From JANXSS01 sp040385645 (GTDB lineage Bacteria; Pseudomonadota; Gammaproteobacteria; Burkholderiales; Burkholderiaceae_D): a stretch of 64,000 nucleotides of DNA. Of the stretch, positions 26,405 to 36,236 are shown one piece after another. Numbering within the stretch: the first letter of the stretch is position 1; every line of letters begins with the position of its first letter. A program made the translations under genes and the position numbers. The DNA lies in NCBI GenBank assembly GCA_040385645.1, contig JAZKGZ010000014.1, forward strand, positions 124,001-188,000, in the 5' to 3' direction. The notes below the pieces were generated by a model, which saw nothing but the letters and a program-made list of their open reading frames with translations, searched no databases and had not been told where the DNA came from.

Positions 26405-28789
26405 TTAACGCTTCAGTTTTGCGAAAGCATGCGCCATTGCCCCGCCGCTAGTTGTGCCTGCCCCTACTCCTAATTGCCCTCCTGCTACACCGCCAGAGCG
26501 CGGTGCTTGCCGGTGTTGTTGCAATCGCCGGCTATCGTCGCGGTCGGCTTTTTGCGAAAGCTGTTCGCCCGGCCGGGGCGCTGCATCGGCCAGGCGCATC
26601 GTCAAGGCGATACGTTTGCGCTTCTCGTCGATTTCCAAAACCTTCACTTTCACCACCTGGCCGGCTTTGACCACGCTGTGCGGATCTTTGACGAAGCCTT
26701 CGGCCAGGGCAGAAATATGCACCAGCCCATCCTGATGCACGCCGATATCGACGAAGGCGCCGAAAGCGGCGACATTCGTGACGACGCCTTCCAGGATCAT
26801 GTCGGGCTGCAGATCGCCGAGCTTTTCCACGCCTTCCTTGAAGGTCGCCGTAGAAAACTCGGGCCGAGGATCGCGTCCGGGTTTTTCCAGTTCGCGCAGG
26901 ATGTCGATGACCGTGGGCACACCAAAACGCTCGTCCGCATAGCGCGTCGGATCGAGCGACTTCAACAGCACAGTGTCGCCGATCACGGCTTTTACATCTT
27001 TTTTCAGATCTGCCAGAATTTTTTCCACCAACCGATACGATTCCGGATGCACCGCCGATGCATCCAGCGGATTGTCGCTGCCCATCACCCGCAAAAAACC
27101 AGCAGCCTGCTCGAAGGTTTTATCACCCAGGCGCGGCACGGCACGTAATGCCGCTCTAGATTCGAACGCACCCTTGCTATCCCGATGGCTGACGATACTC
27201 TGCGCCACGGCCGTACTCAACCCAGACACCCGCGCCAGGAGCGGTGCCGACGCCATGTTGACATCCACACCCACGGCATTGACGCAATCTTCCACTACGG
27301 CGTCCAGCGCACGCGCCAGTTGCGACTGGCCGACATCGTGCTGATACTGACCCACACCGATCGATTTCGGATCGATCTTCACCAGCTCCGCCAATGGGTC
27401 TTGCAGGCGTCGGGCAATCGATACTGCGCCGCGCAGCGAGACATCCATGTCCGGCAATTCGCGCGATGCGAATTCGGATGCCGAATAGACCGAGGCTCCC
27501 GCTTCGGAAACGACGATCTTGGTCAGCTTCAACTCCGGGCGCATGGTGATCAGCGCCTGCGCCAGCTTGTCGGTTTCCCGCGAAGCCGTGCCGTTGCCGA
27601 TGGCGATCAGCGATACGTGGTGCTGCGCCGCCAGCGATGCCAGCGTGTGCAAGCTGCCATCCCAGTCGTTCTTGGGTGCATGCGGATAGATGGCAGTGGT
27701 AGCAACCACCTTGCCGGTGGCATCGACCACCGCCACCTTCACGCCGGTGCGCAAGCCGGGGTCCAGTCCCATCGTGGCGCGCGGCCCTGCAGGTGCCGCC
27801 AGCAGCAGGGCTTTCAGGTTCATGGCAAAGACATCGATTGCATCGGCTTCGGCACGTTCGCGCAACGCACCCATCAACTCGGTTTCAAGATGCATGAAAA
27901 TCTTCACGCGCCAGCTCCAGCGTACCGTATCCGCCAGCCATTTATCGGCCGGCCGACCCTGGTTGCGAATGCCGAAGCGGGCAGCGATGCGCCCTTCGCA
28001 AGGGTTGTGCGGCGCATCCCATTTCGGTTTTTCAGTTTCGGTATCCAGGCGCAGCACGATATCGAGCATTTCTTCGCGTCGACCCCGCAACACCGCCAGC
28101 GCCCGGTGCGAGGCGATCTTGTTGATGGGTTCCGAGTAATCGAAATAATCGGTGAATTTTGCACCGGCATCTTCGCGACCGGTTGCTACGGTAGAGGCCA
28201 CGACGCCATGCTCGGTTAGGTAGGCGCGCAGGTCTTGCAGCAGGATGGCGTCTTCGGCGAAACGCTCCATCAATATTTGGCGGGCACCGTCTAGTGCAGC
28301 TGTGGTATCCGGCACACCAGGATTCTCGCCGACTTCGGTGGTGAAAGCGGGTTTCAAAAAAGCAGCGGCTTCGGTGGCAGGATCGCGCATCGGATCGGCA
28401 AGTAGCGCATCGGCCAGCGCAGTCAACCCAGCTTCGATGGCAATCTGCGCCTTGGTACGGCGCTTTTGCCGATACGGCAGATACAAGTCTTCCAGTTGCG
28501 TCTTGTCGAGCGCATGGGTAATGGCGTCGAGCAGCGGCGGCGTCATTTTTTTCTGTTCCTCGATCGAGGCGATGATCGTGGCACGGCGCTGTTCCAGCTC
28601 CCGCAGGTAGCGCAGGCGCTCTTCCAGCAGGCGTAATTGGATATCGTCCAGGCCACCCGTGGCTTCCTTGCGGTAGCGGGCGATGAACGGCACAGTCGCG
28701 CCTTCGTCTAGCAGGGCGACGGCAGCAGCGACCTGCGCGGGTTTTGCAGCGAGTTCGATGGCAAGGCGTTGTTCGATGGAAGGCAGCAT
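26405..28789 (-). CDS. tex: Tex-family RNA-binding transcriptional accessory protein
   Basis: A 794-aa protein with the Tex N-terminal helical region (EQRLAIELAAKPAQVAAAVALLDEGATVPFIARYRKE), a YqgF/RuvC-like domain (TMGLDPGLRTGVKVAVVD), helix-hairpin-helix motifs and a C-terminal S1 RNA-binding domain (about 650-725; GVVTNVAAFGAFVDIGVHQ). A Gly/Gln/Arg-rich low-complexity tail ends the protein. Tex proteins bind nucleic acids and affect transcription; the precise function is unsettled. Complete and family-length. Confidence 0.95.
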   Translation of the reverse strand: MLPSIEQRLAIELAAKPAQVAAAVALLDEGATVPFIARYRKEATGGLDDIQLRLLEERLRYLRELEQRRATIIASIEEQKKMTPPLLDAITHALDKTQLEDLYLPYRQKRRTKAQIAIEAGLTALADALLADPMRDPATEAAAFLKPAFTTEVGENPGVPDTTAALDGARQILMERFAEDAILLQDLRAYLTEHGVVASTVATGREDAGAKFTDYFDYSEPINKIASHRALAVLRGRREEMLDIVLRLDTETEKPKWDAPHNPCEGRIAARFGIRNQGRPADKWLADTVRWSWRVKIFMHLETELMGALRERAEADAIDVFAMNLKALLLAAPAGPRATMGLDPGLRTGVKVAVVDATGKVVATTAIYPHAPKNDWDGSLHTLASLAAQHHVSLIAIGNGTASRETDKLAQALITMRPELKLTKIVVSEAGASVYSASEFASRELPDMDVSLRGAVSIARRLQDPLAELVKIDPKSIGVGQYQHDVGQSQLARALDAVVEDCVNAVGVDVNMASAPLLARVSGLSTAVAQSIVSHRDSKGAFESRAALRAVPRLGDKTFEQAAGFLRVMGSDNPLDASAVHPESYRLVEKILADLKKDVKAVIGDTVLLKSLDPTRYADERFGVPTVIDILRELEKPGRDPRPEFSTATFKEGVEKLGDLQPDMILEGVVTNVAAFGAFVDIGVHQDGLVHISALAEGFVKDPHSVVKAGQVVKVKVLEIDEKRKRIALTMRLADAAPRPGEQLSQKADRDDSRRLQQHRQAPRSGGVAGGQLGVGAGTTSGGAMAHAFAKLKR

Positions 28790-28858
28790 GAGGGTGTCAG
28801 CAGTGTCAGCAAGAAAATTGAAAAGTCGGTCGGGTCGAAAAGAAAGGTACGCAGAAGT

Positions 28859-29740
28859 TTAGGGAGAAGAGTGCGATGGCAACATCGCGCCGCTCACCCG
28901 CTCAATGCCGGCCAAGTCTTTCCAGCTTTGCACTGCGTCGAAGCCATGTTGCGCCAGCAGCGCACGCACGGCGGGCGCCTGATCGTACCCGTGTTCCAGT
29001 AAAAGCCAGCCTCCAGGCTTCAGATAGGCAGGCGCACCGCTGGCAAGACATCGCAAAGCGCTCAAGCCATCGCCGTGATCTGTCAAGGCATCGATCGGCT
29101 CGAACGGCAAGTCGCCCTGGGTCAGATGGCGATCGCCGGCAACGATATACGGCGGGTTGGAGACGATCAGGTCGAAGCGCTTCTCATCGAGCGCGCCGAG
29201 CCAGCTACCCGGACGAAAATCTATTCGTACCCGGTGCAGCGCGGCATTGTGTCGCGCGACTTCCAGCGCAGCTTCGCTGATGTCGGTTGCCGTAACCTGC
29301 AGATCGTTGCGATTGCGTGCAATGGCAATGGCAATCGCGCCGGACCCTGTGCCCAGGTCGGCAACCTGAGCGCCGGGCGTTGTACGTTCGAGCGCCAGAT
29401 CGACCAGCAATTCCGTGTCGGCCCGTGGAATCAGCACCGCCGGCGTTACATAAAACGACAACCCATAGAATTCGCGGCTGCCAAGGATGTAGGCGACTGG
29501 TTCGCCGGCCAATCGCCGTGCGAACAAAGTGCTGGCACGCTGCGCTTCTTCATCGTCGAGGAGATGCGTGCTCTGCGTAATAAGCTGCGTGCGCGACATG
29601 CGTAAAGCGTGTGCAGTCATCAGCCGGTTTTCTGTCGGGTCGAAGGGCCCGAGGCGAAGCAGTTGCGCCACGCTGATGCCAGCGACGATTTTCACAGAGG
29701 AAGTTTTGTGTGGGCCGATTTTGCCAGCTTGTAACGTCAT
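28859..29740 (-). CDS. prmC: Peptide chain release factor N5-glutamine methyltransferase
   Basis: A 293-aa SAM-dependent methyltransferase (PrmC/HemK). An N-terminal helical domain is followed by the Rossmann fold with VADLGTGSGAIAIAIA and the substrate motif SNPPYI. It methylates the Gln of the GGQ motif of RF1 and RF2. A longer frame extends to 29872, but ATG 29740 forms an ATGA overlap with the dsbB stop and yields the family-normal N-terminus. RF1 (prfA) is encoded about 1.4 kb upstream. Confidence 0.94.
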   Translation of the reverse strand: MTLQAGKIGPHKTSSVKIVAGISVAQLLRLGPFDPTENRLMTAHALRMSRTQLITQSTHLLDDEEAQRASTLFARRLAGEPVAYILGSREFYGLSFYVTPAVLIPRADTELLVDLALERTTPGAQVADLGTGSGAIAIAIARNRNDLQVTATDISEAALEVARHNAALHRVRIDFRPGSWLGALDEKRFDLIVSNPPYIVAGDRHLTQGDLPFEPIDALTDHGDGLSALRCLASGAPAYLKPGGWLLLEHGYDQAPAVRALLAQHGFDAVQSWKDLAGIERVSGAMLPSHSSP

Positions 29741-30234
29741 GCGTCCCGGTACGCTCTCGACTGGTGGCGCTTCAGGAACGCGACCGTCAAGGTAACGATA
29801 AACAGCACAAACCATAGCATCGACCATTGTGGAATCGACAGCCCCCAGATCGGCGCATATTCCATGGTGCACAATCCATCGGCCTTGAACATCAATGGAA
29901 ACAGCTGTGCCGGAAAAATTGTGTTCAGCGACGTTTCAAGCGGATCGATGCCGCAGGCAACGGTCGGATTAGCCTTGGTCCATAAATGCCATCCCGCCAC
30001 TGCCGCGCCCGCAATCGCAGAAACTAACGCGCAGACAGAAAAAAATCCACTCGCGCTGCGCCGCATGGCCACGCCGACCAAGCAAAAAATAGCGATCAGC
30101 GCAAAGGCATACCGCTGCAATACGCAAAGCGGGCAGGGCAGCATCTTTTCTACGATTTGAAGATAGAGCCCGCCGCCCAGCAGAGCCAAGGCGCTGAGAC
30201 CGACGATCAATAGTAGCGGTTTAGGTGAATTCAT
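29737..30234 (-). CDS. dsbB: Disulfide bond formation protein DsbB
   Basis: A 165-aa inner-membrane protein with four helices. The first periplasmic pair is CPLC (after the first helix) and the second pair is in TVACGID and DGLCTM. DsbB reoxidises DsbA and passes electrons to ubiquinone. Its stop overlaps the prmC start (ATGA), so the two are translationally coupled. Confidence 0.94.
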   Translation of the reverse strand: MNSPKPLLLIVGLSALALLGGGLYLQIVEKMLPCPLCVLQRYAFALIAIFCLVGVAMRRSASGFFSVCALVSAIAGAAVAGWHLWTKANPTVACGIDPLETSLNTIFPAQLFPLMFKADGLCTMEYAPIWGLSIPQWSMLWFVLFIVTLTVAFLKRHQSRAYRDA

Positions 30235-30426
30235 GGATGTACGCCAATTTAGAATGCAGGTGACATTGTAAGTACATTACGGTGGGAAGCGTATTTCTCT
30301 TGCTTGGCAATGCGTTTAGCGGGCTTGAACAAACATGTTTTCGTAGTCATTTGCTATCTGTCAGAAATTCAGCTATAACTAACGCAGATATACACATAAA
30401 CACCGGTAATGTTGTTAGGAGCAATG

Positions 30427-30666
30427 ATGAACACCGTACGTTGGAATATTGCCGTTTCACCCGATACCGATCAATCGCTTCGTATGTTTCTAGCTAGTCA
30501 GGGTGGCGGACGCAAAGGTGACTTGACGCGCTTCATTGAAGAAGCCGTTCGCGCCCACATTTTGGAGTTGACAGCTGAGCGGGCCAAAGCAGCAAATGCC
30601 AATGTAAATGAGGCGGATATTGTCGCGATTGTTCAAGAGGCTCTGCAATGGGCTCGTAGCCACTGA
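30427..30666 (+). CDS. Ribbon-helix-helix antitoxin of a PIN_3 module
   Basis: A 79-aa protein with an N-terminal RHH-type region (MNTVRWNIAVSPDTDQSLRMFL...GDLTRFIEEAVR) and a C-terminal helical tail. AGGAG lies 5 bases before ATG 30427; the ATG three bases earlier is too close. Its stop overlaps the start of the toxin gene (TGATG). Plus strand, between minus-strand dsbB and prfA. Confidence 0.8.
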   Translation: MNTVRWNIAVSPDTDQSLRMFLASQGGGRKGDLTRFIEEAVRAHILELTAERAKAANANVNEADIVAIVQEALQWARSH

Positions 30667-31082
30667 TGCGGGTTGTGCTTGACACGAATGTGCTGCTTTC
30701 CGCGCTTATCTCGCCACACGGTGTTCCAGACATAATCTATCGTGCTTGGCGGGCTGCCAAATTCGAGGTCGTCACCTCACGGACCCAACTTGATGAATTG
30801 CGCCGCGCCAGCCGATATCCAAAATTTCAGGCAATCCTTCAGCCGCATCTGGTTGGCGCTATGGTCAACAATCTTCAGAGAGCCCTTGTACTGGATCGAT
30901 TACCTTCCAATGTGGAAGACGATGATCCAGACGACGCTTTTCTGCTGGCAATGGCAATCGCAAGTGACGCCGATTATTTAGTAACGGGAGATCATCGTGC
31001 CGGGTTGCTGCAAAAAGGGCACGTTGGACGGACACAGATCGTTACGCCTGCTGCGTTTTATGCGGTAGTGCTTGCAGGGTAG
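30666..31082 (+). CDS. Putative PIN-domain toxin (COG1569 / PIN_3)
   Basis: A 138-aa PIN protein beginning MRVVLDTNVLLSALIS and containing TSRTQLDELRRA, DDDPDDAFLLAMA and ADYLVTGDHR, the acidic residues expected of a PIN nuclease. The COG1569 class is paired with RHH antitoxins. Translational coupling to the antitoxin by a one-base overlap supports a functional toxin-antitoxin pair. Confidence 0.88.
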   Translation: MRVVLDTNVLLSALISPHGVPDIIYRAWRAAKFEVVTSRTQLDELRRASRYPKFQAILQPHLVGAMVNNLQRALVLDRLPSNVEDDDPDDAFLLAMAIASDADYLVTGDHRAGLLQKGHVGRTQIVTPAAFYAVVLAG

Positions 31083-31128
31083 CCGTGTTGCCGATGCTTC
31101 TACACATCTTGTGCTCATCAATTCTTTA

Positions 31129-32205
31129 TTATTCGCCTAATGCCGCCAACAACTCCGCCTGATGTTCGGCAGCCAGCGCATTGGTCAATTCATCCAGATC
31201 GCCATCCATGATGAAGTCCAATTTATACAAGGTCAGGTTGATACGGTGATCCGTCATGCGCCCTTGTGGAAAATTGTAGGTCCGAATGCGTTCGCTACGG
31301 TCACCCGAGCCGACCAGAAGCTTGCGGGTTGCGGCTTCCTTGGCATTTTGCTCACGTAATTGGGCATCCTTGATCCGGGCGGCCAGCACTTTTAAGGCTT
31401 GCGCCTTGTTCTTGTGCTGGCTGCGGTCATCCTGACATTCGACCACAATCCCGGTGGGCAGATGCGTGATCCGCACGGCAGAGTCGGTCTTGTTGATGTG
31501 CTGGCCGCCGGCACCGGAAGCGCGATAGGTGTCGATGCGCAACTCGCTCGGGTTGATGGTCACATCGCTGACTTCATCGGCTTCCGGCAGGATCGCTACC
31601 GTGCAGGCAGAGGTATGTATGCGCCCCTGGGTTTCGGTGGTCGGCACCCGCTGCACGCGGTGGCCGCCGGATTCGAACTTCAGGCGTGAATAGGCACCGT
31701 TACCGATGATGCGTACGATCACTTCCTTGTAGCCACCGACTTCCGAGTCAGACGCCGACACCATCTCTACCTGCCAGCGGTTGCGCTCGGCAAAGCGCAT
31801 GTACATGCGCAGCAGGTCGCCGGCAAACAGTGCCGACTCATCCCCGCCGGTGCCGGCCCGGATTTCCATGAAAATGTTGCGCTCGTCGTTCTCATCCTTG
31901 GGCAGCAGCATTTTTTGCAAATCCGTTTCTAGCGCCAGCATGCGGGTTTTTGCATCTTCGATTTCGTCTTGGGCAAACTCTTTCATGTCCGGGTCGCCCA
32001 GCATCTCGTGCGCAGTTTTGGCATCGGCTTCGGCCAAAGTGTAGTTGGCGTAGAGCGCCACTAGCGGCCCGAGTTCGGCATGTTCGCGCGTAAGTTTGCG
32101 GTAATTGTCCATGTCATCGGTGGCACCCGGCTGCGACAGCAGGTCGCCGACTTCTTGCAGGCGCTGCGTGAGCTGGTCGAGCTTGACGGACATTGATGGT
32201 TTCAT
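31129..32205 (-). CDS. prfA: Peptide chain release factor 1
   Basis: A 358-aa class I release factor. The GGQ catalytic motif is G233-G-Q235 (SGAGGQHINKTDS) and the stop-codon recognition loop P188-T-T190 fits the RF1 PxT motif; the SPF motif of RF2 is absent. It reads UAA and UAG. It follows hemA by about 130 bp on the same strand, the standard hemA-prfA order. Confidence 0.97.
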   Translation of the reverse strand: MKPSMSVKLDQLTQRLQEVGDLLSQPGATDDMDNYRKLTREHAELGPLVALYANYTLAEADAKTAHEMLGDPDMKEFAQDEIEDAKTRMLALETDLQKMLLPKDENDERNIFMEIRAGTGGDESALFAGDLLRMYMRFAERNRWQVEMVSASDSEVGGYKEVIVRIIGNGAYSRLKFESGGHRVQRVPTTETQGRIHTSACTVAILPEADEVSDVTINPSELRIDTYRASGAGGQHINKTDSAVRITHLPTGIVVECQDDRSQHKNKAQALKVLAARIKDAQLREQNAKEAATRKLLVGSGDRSERIRTYNFPQGRMTDHRINLTLYKLDFIMDGDLDELTNALAAEHQAELLAALGE

Positions 32206-32338
32206 TGCTGTTTCTAAAAAATCGACGGTTGGATTGTAGGTTGGATCGCGTTACACACGCGGCAGCGGGGCTTTGAATAGTAAAGAATGCGTCGTGTGCG
32301 GCTACGCTTGAACCAAAGCCGAAGTAGGGTCAGCTTCG

Positions 32339-33628
32339 CTAACGGCGGCGAAACAATTGTGGCAACAAGATCGCCAGGCGTGCCCGTTCCTCACCTTGGG
32401 CATCATGCAACGCCTGTTGGGGGCCGTGTAGAAATTTTGCGGCCAAGCCCTTGGACAGCGCCTCCAACACCGCATCCACATCTTCACCCCGTGCCAGCAG
32501 GCGACGCGCACGCTCCAGCTCGGCCGTGCGCATGGCTTCACTACTTTGTTGCAAATCCTGGATCACCGGTATCACACTGCGGGTCTCGATCCAGCGCATG
32601 AACGACTGCACGCGGGTTTCAATGATCGCCTCTGCCTGGGCCACTGCTGCCTGCCGGCTTTCCATGCCGGTCTGAACGACACTTCCCAAGTCGTCGACGG
32701 TATAGAGAAACACGTCGTCCATGCGCCCGACTTCACTTTCGATATCGCGCGGCACGGCCAGGTCGACCATCACCATCGGTTTATGACGCCGGCTTTTGAT
32801 GGCGCGCTCGGCCATACCCAGGCCGATGATCGGCAATGCCGACGCCGTCGAGGAGATCACGATGTCGTAATTGGCCAATTGGTCGGACAGCTCAACCAGG
32901 CGAATCGCCCGGCCATTAAAGCGTTGTGCGAGTGCATGCCCTCGTTCGAGCGTGCGGTTGGCAACCGTCAGCGATTTTGGCGAGTGTGCAGCAAAGTGTG
33001 TCGCGCACAATTCGATCATTTCGCCAGCACCGATGAGCAGCACATTCTGCCCTGCGATACTGTCGAAAATGCGCTGCGACAGCCGCACTGCCGCTGCAGC
33101 CATGGATACGCTGTGGGCACCGATCTCGGTCGTGCTGCGTACTTCCTTGGCGACTGCGAAGGTGCGTTGAAACATCTGATGCAGGCACGTACCGAGGCCG
33201 CCGGCGGCCTCTGCCTGGCGTACCGCATCTTTCATCTGCCCGAGTATCTGCGGTTCGCCCAGTACCATCGAATCCAGGCCGGAAGCGACGCGAAAGGCGT
33301 GCCGTACTGCATGATCCTGCGGCAATGTGTACAAGTAAGGCCGGAGATCGCTATAAGGCAGGTGATGATAGTGCGCCAGAAAATGTGCGGTCGCGTCGAT
33401 GGCCGTCTCGACGGCCTCCTGATCGCTGTCGCCGGCGGCATACACCTCGGTACGGTTGCAGGTCGAAAGAATGGCTGCTTCATGGCCATCGCCTGCACCT
33501 GCTACGTCATTGAACCACACCCGAGCGGCGGCAACCGCCTGACCGATCCGGTCTTGCGGAAACGCCACCTTTTCGCGGAGCGACAAGGGCGCGGTGTTGT
33601 GATTGAGTCCGACAGCAAGCAAATGCAT
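32339..33628 (-). CDS. hemA: Glutamyl-tRNA reductase
   Basis: A 429-aa enzyme of the C5 tetrapyrrole pathway that reduces Glu-tRNA to glutamate-1-semialdehyde. The catalytic Cys57 lies in STCNRTEVY; the NADPH domain shows VLLIGAGEMIELCA and the C-terminus has the dimerisation helices. Length is typical. It is the first gene of the hemA-prfA unit; ATTATA at 33691-33696 (TATAAT on the minus strand) is a possible -10. Confidence 0.97.
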   Translation of the reverse strand: MHLLAVGLNHNTAPLSLREKVAFPQDRIGQAVAAARVWFNDVAGAGDGHEAAILSTCNRTEVYAAGDSDQEAVETAIDATAHFLAHYHHLPYSDLRPYLYTLPQDHAVRHAFRVASGLDSMVLGEPQILGQMKDAVRQAEAAGGLGTCLHQMFQRTFAVAKEVRSTTEIGAHSVSMAAAAVRLSQRIFDSIAGQNVLLIGAGEMIELCATHFAAHSPKSLTVANRTLERGHALAQRFNGRAIRLVELSDQLANYDIVISSTASALPIIGLGMAERAIKSRRHKPMVMVDLAVPRDIESEVGRMDDVFLYTVDDLGSVVQTGMESRQAAVAQAEAIIETRVQSFMRWIETRSVIPVIQDLQQSSEAMRTAELERARRLLARGEDVDAVLEALSKGLAAKFLHGPQQALHDAQGEERARLAILLPQLFRRR

Positions 33629-33767
33629 TGTAGGGTGACCGGCGTGAGTACGGCTAGGTCGCAGGCGCGCGTGGATGGCAGCCGACCTTCATTATAGCCG
33701 GTTGCCCTGAGCCACTACCGGGGAAGCCGGCTGCATTGGTTATCGTTGAAAAATTGCTAATTTTTAC

Positions 33768-36236
33768 CTAATTCAAGAAACTATCGTGCCGTGGCAATTG
33801 CAAAGTGAAGCATGTGCCGACGGCCGGCGCGCTCACAAAACTGATCTCACCGGCATGGCGCTCGACCACGGTTTTGACAAATACCAGGCCTAAGCCGATA
33901 CCATCGTGACGCGGTTGATCCGGTAGATCCACTCTGGCAAAGCGGCGAAACAGTTTTTGCTGGTCTTCTAGCGCGATGCCATAGCCGGCGTCGCAGATGC
34001 GGCAGGCGACCCGAGAAGGTTGTTTGCTTTCAACGATATCGAAGCTCAGCGATATCGAACAGACGATGCGCGCTTTCGGCGGGCTGTAATTAATCGCGTT
34101 CGACAATAAATTCGTCAGCGCCCGCGTCATCAGCGCCCGGTCAACCATTACCGTGTAATCGGTGCTGTTGTCGATTTCGGTGACGATGTCGATCTGCTTG
34201 CCTTTCGCCAGGCTCCACATCTCGTCGGTGGCATCGAACAACAGATCCCGAAAATCTACTTCCTGCAAGCGGTACTCGTGCGATTCGGCACGTGCGAGCT
34301 GCACGAAATTGTCTGCCAGGCCGAGCGTCTTGCGCGACGCTTTTTCGATCCTGGCGAAGAATTCTTCCGGTGGTAGCGCTGAGTCCGGCTCGCCTTGCAA
34401 TTCCAGTAATGCCAGTATCGATGCTTGCGGCGCGCGCATGTCGTGCGATAGAAAACGCAAGGTTTCGTCACGGCTGCGCTCGGCTGCCCGGATGGTGGAG
34501 ATATCCGTCAAACTGACGATCCAGCCGGTCAGCTGATGCGCGATTGAAAAACACGGTGCGCTCTTGACCAGCAGATCTCGTTGTTGCAGGTCGGTGGCAC
34601 TAACGCCGTTAGCCAGAATATCGATTTGATCCAGATCGATCAAACTGCACCAGGCAAACTGTGTGTTCGCCGGAGAATCGATCGGTTGCGGTGCTTGGAG
34701 TCGGGTCAGCAATTCCAGCACGCAGACACCGATCAGGCCGCTATGTTCGTTGTCATCGGCTATCTCGAAGTAAAGATTGGCCTCCCGGTTAGCCAGCAGA
34801 ACCCGACCATTGACATCGGCCACCAGGGTTGCATCCGGCAAATTGTCCAGGCTGTTGGAAACGAATTTACGCAGATCGCGCACGCGTCGCGCGGCGTTCT
34901 TCATTGCATCGATGCGACGTTCCAGGACGTCGGCAATTGAATCCGGGGCGCGATTGTCTGAAACTTCGGGCAACAAATGTGGCTCACGATCGAGCCGTAA
35001 AAATTCTTGCCCAAGGTACGTGATGGCGGCTTCCAGACGCCGCCAGCTCCACAGTGGGTAAGCCAGCACCAGCACGATTGACGCTGCAGACGGTGCCAGC
35101 CAGATGCCGTTAGCCAGCCCGATATAGCTTGCCAGAAACATCAGCCCCAACAGCGTGGCCGTAATAAATAATGCCAGTCTCGGCGAGAACAACAGATAAC
35201 CAAGCATCGCCAGCGCTACCGGTATAGTCGAGAGCAGGCCCGTCAACCAATGCGGCACGATTCGAATAGCCCGTTGGTTGAGCAGGCTGGCTAAGACATT
35301 GGCATGAATCTCAACACCCGGCATGGCACCAACTCTTGCCGACACCGGTGTTGGATAAGAATCCGACAACCCTAGCGCCGTGGCACCGACAAGCACGATT
35401 TTTCCAGTGAAAAATTCCGGGGCAACTTCGCCTCGCAGTACCGACACGTACGGTACGGACTGAAATTGCCCACTGCCGGCAAAAGGAATACGTAAAGGAT
35501 TGGCTCGCTGCCAGGTTTCGCCGGTTGCAGTAGGCACGCTCACAAATGGTACCGGTGGCGCATTTGCCGATACCCGTGCAAAACCTGCCAATACCAACGC
35601 AAAATGTGGCCACCAGCGCCCGTTCAAGCGCTCGTGCAGAAATACGCTGCGCACCACACCGTCGCTGTCGTGTTCCAGGTTGATGTGCCCAAGAGCGGTT
35701 CCCGCTTTAGCCAAAGAACCGGCAGGGAGGCCAGCTGTCAATCCGGTACCGGGGTTTATTGCTACCACCGGTAATACGGTTACTCCACTACGTGCCAATG
35801 CTGCCCGCAGCGCTTCGTCCCCACTACCTGGCTCCACCAAGATCACATCCAGGCCGACGGCCAACGGCTTTGCCGGCGTCAGGCGGTCGATCAATTGCGC
35901 ATGGTGCTCGCGCGGCCAGGGCCACCTACCCAGTTGCCGCAGGCTGAAATCGTCGATGGCAATGATAATAATATCGTCGCGATGCGGTTGCGAGGTTGCC
36001 GAGAGCAATTTGTCATAAATGCCCTGGTCGATGCGTCCTAGGCCATTTTGCCAGCCGAGCACTAAGGCTAGAACGAGCAATGCCAGCAACAAAATTAGCC
36101 AGTCGCGTAATGCCATGCGGGGTGTGAACCGCCGCAGACCCAGGCGCTCGCACCATCGTGAAAACGCGACCTGGGTTTCGTCGTCGGTGCCGCTATCGGG
36201 CGTCGGCATCGTGGTTTTCCAAAACGTTCGCTTCAC
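33768..36236 (-). CDS. CHASE2-domain sensor histidine kinase
   Basis: An 822-aa kinase. TM1 (about 44-64) precedes a large extracytoplasmic CHASE2 domain (about 70-330; IDQGIYDKLL, DDIIIIAIDDFSL). Three closely spaced helices (about 335-400), a PAS-like domain (about 460-560), HisKA with FLSHDMRAPQ, and HATPase_c (NLLSNAINYSPP, DAGYGIAL, GIGLGLVFV) follow. The start is GTG 36236, overlapping the FecR-gene stop (GTGA). Co-encoded with an OmpR-type regulator and a FecR/LysM protein. Confidence 0.92.
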   Translation of the reverse strand: MKRTFWKTTMPTPDSGTDDETQVAFSRWCERLGLRRFTPRMALRDWLILLLALLVLALVLGWQNGLGRIDQGIYDKLLSATSQPHRDDIIIIAIDDFSLRQLGRWPWPREHHAQLIDRLTPAKPLAVGLDVILVEPGSGDEALRAALARSGVTVLPVVAINPGTGLTAGLPAGSLAKAGTALGHINLEHDSDGVVRSVFLHERLNGRWWPHFALVLAGFARVSANAPPVPFVSVPTATGETWQRANPLRIPFAGSGQFQSVPYVSVLRGEVAPEFFTGKIVLVGATALGLSDSYPTPVSARVGAMPGVEIHANVLASLLNQRAIRIVPHWLTGLLSTIPVALAMLGYLLFSPRLALFITATLLGLMFLASYIGLANGIWLAPSAASIVLVLAYPLWSWRRLEAAITYLGQEFLRLDREPHLLPEVSDNRAPDSIADVLERRIDAMKNAARRVRDLRKFVSNSLDNLPDATLVADVNGRVLLANREANLYFEIADDNEHSGLIGVCVLELLTRLQAPQPIDSPANTQFAWCSLIDLDQIDILANGVSATDLQQRDLLVKSAPCFSIAHQLTGWIVSLTDISTIRAAERSRDETLRFLSHDMRAPQASILALLELQGEPDSALPPEEFFARIEKASRKTLGLADNFVQLARAESHEYRLQEVDFRDLLFDATDEMWSLAKGKQIDIVTEIDNSTDYTVMVDRALMTRALTNLLSNAINYSPPKARIVCSISLSFDIVESKQPSRVACRICDAGYGIALEDQQKLFRRFARVDLPDQPRHDGIGLGLVFVKTVVERHAGEISFVSAPAVGTCFTLQLPRHDSFLN

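Noticed and set aside
27185..28219. 344-codon frame antisense to tex
   Set aside because: Shadow of a GC-rich coding gene; composition is Arg/Gln/His-rich as expected for an antisense frame.
32546..33697. 383-codon frame antisense to hemA
   Set aside because: hemA is unambiguous on the other strand and the antisense frame has no domain.
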